Shown here: one piece after another, positions 48,724 to 54,793 of the stretch | Numbering within the stretch: the stretch's first letter is position 1 | Layout: every line of letters begins with the position of its first letter | NCBI RefSeq assembly: GCF_039522365.1 | Contig: NZ_BAAADJ010000001.1 | Coordinates: 1 to 54,793 of the forward strand | Direction of reading: 5' to 3' | Length of the DNA stretch: 54,793 bases | Origin: Bacillus carboniphilus | Lineage (GTDB): Bacteria; Bacillota; Bacilli; Bacillales; JC228 | The notes under the pieces: generated by a model | Databases searched by the model: none | Told to the model about the DNA's origin: nothing | The model's input: only the letters and a program-made list of their open reading frames with translations | Translations under genes and position numbers: made by a program

Positions 48724-50876
48724 TTTTTTACAATCAGGTGTACCAATTTACAGGTAAGGAAGAAAAAAATCGTATTCGTGTCATCGCTATTGACGATCCA
48801 ATTGTTTATTTTGTCGAGTTACATGGAAATACATCAATGCCCAAAAAGGCGGTTATCTCTGATATTGAGACGGAAGTACAGAGTGAGTTACTAATTCCAA
48901 TTCCAGACCCATTTGCCAAAAGCTATTCAGATAAAGATTTAACTGAAAAACAAATTCAAAAGCGTGATGAGGATTGGCAAGTTGTTTCAGAGGGTTGGGA
49001 TAAGTACAAAAAATCACTGCTCATTAGAAAAGAAAGGGATGCAATTTTTGAACAAATTGCCAAGCAGCACCGCATCGCTAAAATAAAGGTAAAGCGGATT
49101 TTTACTCGTTTTTGGCAGCGAGGTTTAAATAGGAATGCTCTTCTTCCTGATTATATATATTCGGGTGGTAAAGGTAAAGAAAGGCAGCTAGCTTTAGCTA
49201 AAGTAGGTCGCCCAAGAAAATATTCATCCACTAAACAAGGAATTAATATTACGGATAATGTTAAGAAGCAGTTTGATTATGTAGTGAAAAAATATTATCG
49301 CAATAAACAACAACTATCTCTTACCGAAACGTATGAATATTTGTTAAGAGAATTTTACTCAGACAAGTATTATGAAGGCAATAAACCTAAATATAAGATT
49401 TGGGAGGAGTCAAAAATCCCTACGTTTCACCAGTTTTACTATTGGTTTAAAAAATTGGAAGATCCAAAGCTTGATTTTCAATTAAGGCATAATCAAAAGG
49501 AATTTGAGTTGAAGTATAGACCAATCTTAAGTAACTCAGCTTTAGAAACAGATGGTCCGGGTACCAGGTTCCAAATTGATGCGACTATTGCAGATATTTA
49601 TTTAGTGAGTTCTTTTGATCGAAATTTAATTATAGGTCGCCCAGTTGTATATGGAGTAATAGATGTATATTCCCGCTTGTTGACTGGTATTTACGTTGGT
49701 TTAGAAGGTCCGTCATGGATAGGTGCAATGATGACTTTAGATAATATGGTTATGGATAAAGTAGAGTTTTGTAAGAAATTTGGTATTTCAATTGATGAAT
49801 CCCAATGGCCAGCCCACCATCTACCAGAAATAATAATAGCAGACCGTGGAGAATTTGAAGGATATTCAGTTGAAAATCTTATCAATAATTTAAATATCAA
49901 AATTGAAAATACATCTCCTTACCGTGGTGATTTAAAGGGAATTATTGAACGTCAATTCCGTACAATTAACGGAAAAATAAAAAGAAAAGCTCCTGGTGCT
50001 ATACAAAAAGAATACCGTGAACGTGGAGATAAAGACTATCGTTTAGATGCGAGTTTAAACCTTGAGGAGTTTACTAAAATTATAATCCATCTTGTCTTAC
50101 ACCATAATCAAAATATCATTGATAAATATCCGTTAGAAAAAGAAATGATATCAGTAGGATTAACAGCTACACCAATTAATTTATGGAATTGGGGTATTGA
50201 AAATAAAAAAGGTAGTCTGCAGGTCATCCATAACCAAAACATTTTGAGGTTGAATTTATTACCTAAAGGAAAAGCAAGAATAACAAGAGCAGGGATCAAA
50301 TTTAGGGGTTTATCGTACGGGGCTGAAAGGGCGTTAAATGAACAATGGTATTTTAAAATGAGAAATCATAGTATCGAGATAGTATTCGACCCACGTGATA
50401 TGAGTAAAATATATATTCCTCATACAGACGGACGTGGTTTCGATACTTGCTATTTATTAGATACTAGTTCCCAATATAAAGGTAATACTCTCGAAGAAAT
50501 TGAATATTATCATGAACTTATTCAAGAAGCTAGACATCAAGAAGCTAATAAGCAAAAAGAAAACACACTTAACATGGATGGAGCAATAGAATCTATTATC
50601 CAAAAGGCAAAGAAAGAGAAAAAACAAACAATTGTCTCTAATGTTAGCAAGGCTGAGAAAGTGAAAAACATTAGTGCGAATAGACAAGCCGAAAAAATAA
50701 TGAATCGTGAAGAAGAGAAATTCACTTTAACAGAAAAGCCTATAATAGATACTTGTCAGGTCGTCGAGTTTACTAAAAAAAATTCAGAAACTGTGGAAAT
50801 ACCCAAAAAATCAACCTCACGTCTAATGGATAAATTACGGAAGAAGCGAGATGAGGAATTTGGAAAAGATCAATAA
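48720..50876 (+). CDS. tnsB: TnsB DDE transposase subunit
   Basis: A 718-residue DDE recombinase that binds the end repeats and joins 3' ends to the target. The catalytic triad is visible: Asp about 287 (RFQIDATIADI), Asp about 375 (IIADRGEFEG) and Glu about 411 (GIIERQFRT). N-terminal HTH domains (residues 100-230) should bind the 20-bp repeats. A beta barrel (about 510-570) and a long charged C-terminal tail, the usual TnsC contact, follow. It overlaps tnsC by 26 bases. Confidence 0.95.
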   Translation: MIFYNQVYQFTGKEEKNRIRVIAIDDPIVYFVELHGNTSMPKKAVISDIETEVQSELLIPIPDPFAKSYSDKDLTEKQIQKRDEDWQVVSEGWDKYKKSLLIRKERDAIFEQIAKQHRIAKIKVKRIFTRFWQRGLNRNALLPDYIYSGGKGKERQLALAKVGRPRKYSSTKQGINITDNVKKQFDYVVKKYYRNKQQLSLTETYEYLLREFYSDKYYEGNKPKYKIWEESKIPTFHQFYYWFKKLEDPKLDFQLRHNQKEFELKYRPILSNSALETDGPGTRFQIDATIADIYLVSSFDRNLIIGRPVVYGVIDVYSRLLTGIYVGLEGPSWIGAMMTLDNMVMDKVEFCKKFGISIDESQWPAHHLPEIIIADRGEFEGYSVENLINNLNIKIENTSPYRGDLKGIIERQFRTINGKIKRKAPGAIQKEYRERGDKDYRLDASLNLEEFTKIIIHLVLHHNQNIIDKYPLEKEMISVGLTATPINLWNWGIENKKGSLQVIHNQNILRLNLLPKGKARITRAGIKFRGLSYGAERALNEQWYFKMRNHSIEIVFDPRDMSKIYIPHTDGRGFDTCYLLDTSSQYKGNTLEEIEYYHELIQEARHQEANKQKENTLNMDGAIESIIQKAKKEKKQTIVSNVSKAEKVKNISANRQAEKIMNREEEKFTLTEKPIIDTCQVVEFTKKNSETVEIPKKSTSRLMDKLRKKRDEEFGKDQ

Positions 50877-52539
50877 CCTTGTATTAAAGGGTGATTTTGA
50901 GGAAGCCGACTATAAGGATCAAGCTTTGACTGAGTATAGTAATAACCCTTTTATTAAAGCCCTTCCATTTATTTTTAGCGAAGACGATGTACTAGACCGA
51001 TTTATGGTCACACCTCGTATAACTGAACAAGATAAGCAAAGTGAGACAAATATTCGTTACCATGTACTGAAACGAATTAAAAATTTCATTCAACCCCTGC
51101 CAATTCATTTTGAAGTAGAACGCCGGTTATCAACTTTAATTCGCAGAGGTTACTTGGCACGTAATCCTTTAGATAAATCATTTTTCGAGCGTATTCGTGT
51201 ATTACACCAGTTACGTGAAGATGAAGAAGAAGCACATAAATATATTGATGAGAGATTGAATTACATTCGTTCAACAGCTGATAGTTTATCAATCATTGGG
51301 ATTTCGGGTATTGGTAAAACGACTGCTATTGAACGACTTTTGTTAATGTATCCGCAAGTCATTAAGCATGAATTATATGAAGGGCAACCTTTTAATCGAA
51401 CACAAATTGTCTGGCTTAAAATAGATTGTCCTTATGATGGTAGTTTATCGACCTTATGTAAAGGTTTCTTTAAAGCAATTGATGATTTATTAGGTACACG
51501 TTATTTAGAGAAATTCGGTTATTTAAATCGTGTAACCTCAACAATGTTATTACACATGACATCGTTAGCGAGTATGTACGGGATTGGAGTTCTTGTCATT
51601 GATGAGATTCAGCATTTGCTACATTCTAAAAATGATCAAGAAGAAATGCTAAATTTCTTTGTAACATTATCAAATACTGTCGGTATTCCAACCGTCTTAA
51701 TTGGTACCTCTAAAGCACAACAACTGTTCAAAGGTAACTTCAGACAAGCACGGCGAGCAGCAAGTGAGGGTTCTATTATTTGGGACCGTATGTCAGAGAA
51801 TAGTGAAGAATGGGAATTCTTTTTAGAAACTCTTTGGGAGTTTCAATGCTTAAAGACACGCTCAGAGCTTACAGAAGATGTTAAAAAGACATTTTATGAG
51901 GAATGTCAGGGAATCACTTCAGTTGCCGTAAACTTGTTCATTTTAGCTCAGGAACGAGCTTTATTTGATGAAACGAATGAAGAAGAAAAGCTTACCCCCC
52001 AAGTAATAAAGAAAACAGCAAGAGAAGACATGAAAATCATCCAGCCAATGCTTAATGCACTTCGTAAAAATGATCTAAAGGCAATGTATAAATATGAGGA
52101 TATAATGATTAATTTGGATGAATTGATGATTAATAATAAAATGAATAGTGAATATGAAGGACGTATTAAAGAAGCCATGAAAGAGCGTCAGAATACAATA
52201 CATTATAAACGGCAGGATATAATACAAAATTTAAGTATTGAAGTAGCTTCTATAGGTATTTTTGATGCAATTTCTTCAAAGCAGATTAATAAAGCAATAG
52301 AAAAAATTGTTGTAGAATCAATTATTGATACAGATTTCAATGTATTAAAGAGTCAAGCAATAAAAGAGTTAATGGAATTAAACGAAAAAGCAAAAGAACA
52401 AAAAGAGAGTCAAATTCCATCTACCAGGTTGTTGCCATTATTGCAAATAAGAGAAAGTGCGTTAAAGCAGAAATTACACTCATATGAAGTGTTTTTATCT
52501 AAAGGTTATATTAAAAATGCAATTCAAGAGTTTTATTAG
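50851..52539 (+). CDS. tnsC: TnsC AAA+ transposition regulator
   Basis: A 562-residue AAA+ ATPase that links target selection to the transposase. Walker A is GISGIGKTT (about 149-157), Walker B VLVIDEIQH (about 248-256), and sensor 1 lies in VLIGTSKAQQL. The N-terminal 100 residues are the TnsA/TniQ-contact region and the C-terminal 150 are helical. The ATG lies inside the end of tnsB. No TniQ-family gene follows in this window. Confidence 0.93.
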   Translation: MRNLEKINNLVLKGDFEEADYKDQALTEYSNNPFIKALPFIFSEDDVLDRFMVTPRITEQDKQSETNIRYHVLKRIKNFIQPLPIHFEVERRLSTLIRRGYLARNPLDKSFFERIRVLHQLREDEEEAHKYIDERLNYIRSTADSLSIIGISGIGKTTAIERLLLMYPQVIKHELYEGQPFNRTQIVWLKIDCPYDGSLSTLCKGFFKAIDDLLGTRYLEKFGYLNRVTSTMLLHMTSLASMYGIGVLVIDEIQHLLHSKNDQEEMLNFFVTLSNTVGIPTVLIGTSKAQQLFKGNFRQARRAASEGSIIWDRMSENSEEWEFFLETLWEFQCLKTRSELTEDVKKTFYEECQGITSVAVNLFILAQERALFDETNEEEKLTPQVIKKTAREDMKIIQPMLNALRKNDLKAMYKYEDIMINLDELMINNKMNSEYEGRIKEAMKERQNTIHYKRQDIIQNLSIEVASIGIFDAISSKQINKAIEKIVVESIIDTDFNVLKSQAIKELMELNEKAKEQKESQIPSTRLLPLLQIRESALKQKLHSYEVFLSKGYIKNAIQEFY

Positions 52540-52633
52540 GCACTAGAGTATTATTAGAAAAAACTCAGTTGTAGAAATGTTGATAAATTAGATGTGAAGT
52601 GGAAGCTGCCAAGAAGATTTAGCAAAAAACAAA

Positions 52634-52680
52634 AAATCCCAAGAATGCTTAAATACTACATTCTTGGGATTTCCATGTCG
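52634..52680. terminator. Terminator after tnsC
   Basis: AAATCCCAAGAATG (52634-52647) and CATTCTTGGGATTT (52659-52672) form a perfect 14-bp stem with A- and T-rich flanks. It can work in both directions. Confidence 0.88.
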
Positions 52681-52798
52681 GAGAAACTGCTCAAAAAGAC
52701 TTTGGGTCCCCCCTTTTTACCTGTCTTAATGAATTAACGTCCCCAATAGTCAAAATATTTATTTTCTAACTATTTCAGATTCCCCGTTCAATCCACGT

Positions 52799-52827
52799 TT
52801 GCACTTGTAAATTGCTCCCTCTACTAT
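52799..52827 (+). promoter_or_regulatory. Promoter of helD
   Basis: TTGCAC (52799-52804), 17-bp spacer, TACTAT (52822-52827), about 130 bases before the helD start. Confidence 0.6.
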
Positions 52828-52955
52828 GCTATGTTATATTGTAATTGAATTTTGAATCCTTTCAGAATCCTCGCAATTCCACTTTTATCCGCTTTTATCT
52901 TTTTTACTTTTCCATAAAAAAAAAAAACAGAAAGCTAAAATGAAGGGAGATAAGG

Positions 52956-54722
52956 ATGACCAATAAAATACATCCGGATTTTCACCAAGAAGAAAATCGA
53001 TTAGGATACACAAAAAAATATATCGAGTATGTTTTAAAGGCTGCTGAACTGAATCAAGGAAATTACAAAGAGAATATTAAACAAGCGATGGTTGATCTTG
53101 ATTATTTAGATAGTAGTTTAAGTTATATCAATATACTAACAAACAGCAAGTTTTTAGACATGGCTTCCACTGAATTCGAGACTTTGAAGAGAATTAAAGA
53201 TAAGCCTTATTTTGCTCGCATTAACTTTAAGAAGACCAGTAAGAATACAGAGGACGTTTACTATATTGGTAAAACATCATTATATGAAAAGGAAACACAA
53301 GAACCCATTATTATAGATTGGCGATCTCCAGTTGCCAATGTCTATTATGATGGGCGTTTAGGGGACGTTTCCTATGAGTCCAATGATAAGACAGTGAATG
53401 GTTTTCTCTCTTTAAAAAGGCAATATAAAATTGAAGACGGTAAACTTATTGATTGTCAAGACGTTGACCTGACTACAACTGATGAATTACTTCAAGATTC
53501 TCTATCCGGAAAAGCCGACAGTCGCCTGACTGAAATTGTATCTACCATACAAGCGGAGCAAAACCAAGTGATTAGGGCAGACTTAAATCGCCCTATTATT
53601 GTTCAAGGTGCTGCTGGAAGTGGGAAAACGACGATTGCCCTACACCGAATTTCATATTTTATCTATCAATATGCTGAAAAATTCAGACCTGAGCAACTTA
53701 TGATTATAGCTCCTAATAAAATGTTCATTGACTATATTTCGGATGTACTGCCTGAGTTGGGAGTAGATAAAATAAGGCAAGCCACTTTTATCGATTTTGT
53801 AAAAGAGTGTATTGGTAAAAAACTTAAAGTCGTTAACCCTGAACAGAAACTCATTTCTTTCCTCAATAAAGAGGTAGAAAATGAAAAGATGGTTAAATGG
53901 CTATCTTCCTTTAAAGGTTCTTTGACTTATAAAAAGATCATAAATAGGTATTTAAAAGACATTCGTGATGGAATGAGTCCTTGTGAGGATTTTGTACTTG
54001 AAAAGTTCAGACTTTCCAGCGGAAAAAAGCTACACAAACTTTTTATAAAAGAGTATAAATACCTTCCATTTTTAAAAAGGAAAGAGAAAATACAAGAAAT
54101 TCTACGAGCTGATTTGAAACGGAAAAAGAAGCAAGCCTTGGCCAAATTGGAGGAAAAATATGAGGAAGCCCTTGAACAGGCTCTTTTTCATATGAAGGAT
54201 GAAGTAAAACGTAAAAAGCGTGTGGTTTCCCTAATGGATCAAAAGGAAAAACGTTTAAAAAAGATCCAACAGGAATCCAAACATGCTGTAAAAACATACA
54301 TGAGTAAACTCCCTAAAGATACTCTTTTAGGCTATTACAAAAAACTTTTTTTAAGTGTAGAACAATTTAATAAGTATGCAGACGGCCTGTTAACAGAAGA
54401 ACAAATTTCTTTTTTCGTTCGGTATAATCAAGAAATCTTAAATAAAAATCAAGTTGAAATAGAGGATTTGGCTGCTCTGTTTTATATGAAGGCTAAAATT
54501 TTTGGGATTGATAAAAAATTACTTGCTAAAAATGTAGTAATAGATGAAGCTCAAGATTATAGTGAATTTCAATTTTTTGCGTTAAAAGAGGGATTAGGAA
54601 CAGATATGTTCACCATTGTTGGAGATTTAGCTCAGGGCATCCACTCTTATCGAGGATTACAACAGTGGGATAGATTAAAAAGTGTCATATTGATTACGGC
54701 CACTCGATTTTACCACCATTGA
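52956..54722 (+). pseudogene. helD: HelD-like RNA polymerase recycling helicase, truncated
   Basis: A UvrD-like protein. Walker A is GAAGSGKTTIALHRI (about 219), a coiled-coil arm lies at about 370-450 (KRKKKQALAKLEEKYEEALE), and VVIDEAQDYSEF is at about 528. The true HelD sequence ends near residue 576 (QQWDRLKSV); the last 12 residues come from an inserted element. Full HelD is about 775 residues, so the second helicase half is missing. Intact HelD pulls RNA polymerase off DNA. The gene may be inactive, and whether it is Tn7 cargo or host DNA is not decidable here. Confidence 0.85.
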
Positions 54723-54793
54723 CATTTTTTTTACCACTGCTCGCCAAGAAATTTACCACATGTTGTCACCACATTTACCAACCTTCAAAAAGC
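54683..54793. mobile_element. Probable end of an IS21-family insertion sequence
   Basis: The helD frame breaks at a TGTCATATTGATTACGG tip that is followed by repeated TTTACCAC motifs (TTTTACCACCATT, TTTTACCACTGCT, TTTACCACATG, CACATTTACCAAC). Multiple internal repeats at a terminus are a feature of IS21-family ends. No transposase ORF is in the remaining window. Family assignment is by appearance only. Confidence 0.55.

Larger units (their letters stand above)
52540..52955. other. Gap between tnsC and helD
   Basis: 416 bases without a gene, where tniQ/tnsD would be expected. It holds the tnsC terminator (52634-52680), a GGGTCCCCCC-containing stretch and a promoter for helD. I see no inverted copy of the 20-bp end repeats and no TniQ fragment. 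Confidence 0.65.
47665..54793 (+). mobile_element. Tn7-like transposon at attTn7 (one end plus tnsABC)
   Basis: The element begins with TGT 24 bases after the glmS stop, the standard attTn7 spacing, in the orientation of Tn7R. Four 20-bp repeats, then tnsA, tnsB and tnsC, follow. No tnsD/tniQ, no second end and no defined cargo boundary is in the window; helD may be cargo or chromosomal. The right limit given is only the window edge. Confidence 0.8.

Noticed and set aside
52540-52955. Second Tn7-like end
   Set aside because: No inverted copies of the 20-bp repeat and no ACA tip next to a duplication of the glmS-side sequence were found.

Overview
The window is low-GC, mostly plus-strand Gram-positive chromosome. 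The order rocF - sigW - rsiW - cdaA - cdaR - glmM - glmS ribozyme - glmS, together with an rRNA operon followed by a tRNA cluster, is typical of Bacillaceae. I cannot name the genus or species from sequence alone.

Layout. Positions 1-459 hold the 3' end of a 23S rRNA gene, a 5S rRNA gene, tRNA-Asn and tRNA-Thr. A siphovirus-type prophage of about 37 kb (418-37373) sits in the 3' end of tRNA-Thr(GGT) and is bounded by a perfect 45-bp direct repeat (attL/attR). It splits the tRNA operon: tRNA-Glu, Val, Tyr, Gln, Lys and Ala follow attR (37389-37991). Host genes come next: a NERD-domain gene, a 20-bp-period repeat array, arginase, the SigW/RsiW pair, the c-di-AMP synthase pair cdaA-cdaR, glmM, the glmS ribozyme and glmS. 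Immediately downstream of glmS, at the classical attTn7 position, a Tn7-like transposon begins with a TGT tip, four tandem 20-bp repeats (probable TnsB sites) and tnsA-tnsB-tnsC. A truncated helD gene follows and is interrupted at 54683 by what looks like the end of an IS21-family element. The far end of the Tn7-like element is not in the window.

Prophage. The leftward lysogeny operon reads repressor, ImmA-type protease, two small genes and integrase. The switch region carries four repeated GYAAC-N5-GTTRC palindromes, with a fifth inside the next gene. The rightward early region encodes Cro/Xis-like regulators, a DnaD-type initiator with putative iterons inside the gene, many small proteins, a cytosine-5 DNA methyltransferase and an MqsR-like toxin / MqsA-Panacea antitoxin pair. 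An ArpU-type late regulator is followed by a strongly structured leader (about 11804-12124) containing a 15-codon upstream ORF. The late region holds packaging genes (two different small-terminase-like genes, an HNH/P-loop fusion, a cos-like palindrome and TerL), an HK97-type head, a long non-contractile tail with a -1 frameshifted chaperone, holin and amidase. The right end carries accessory genes: a lipoprotein with its regulator, a nonsense-broken gene and a four-gene FtsK / replication-relaxation cassette.

Working together. The prophage appears transcriptionally insulated. A strong terminator lies just inside attL (483-520), and a near-consensus outward promoter lies just inside attR (37271-37300). 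The promoter could restore expression of the six tRNAs cut off by integration. The most unusual features are the late leader with mutually exclusive pairings around a short ORF, the outward promoter, the Panacea toxin-antitoxin pair, the HNH/P-loop fusion beside cos, and a minimal TnsABC element at glmS with no TnsD/TniQ in this window.
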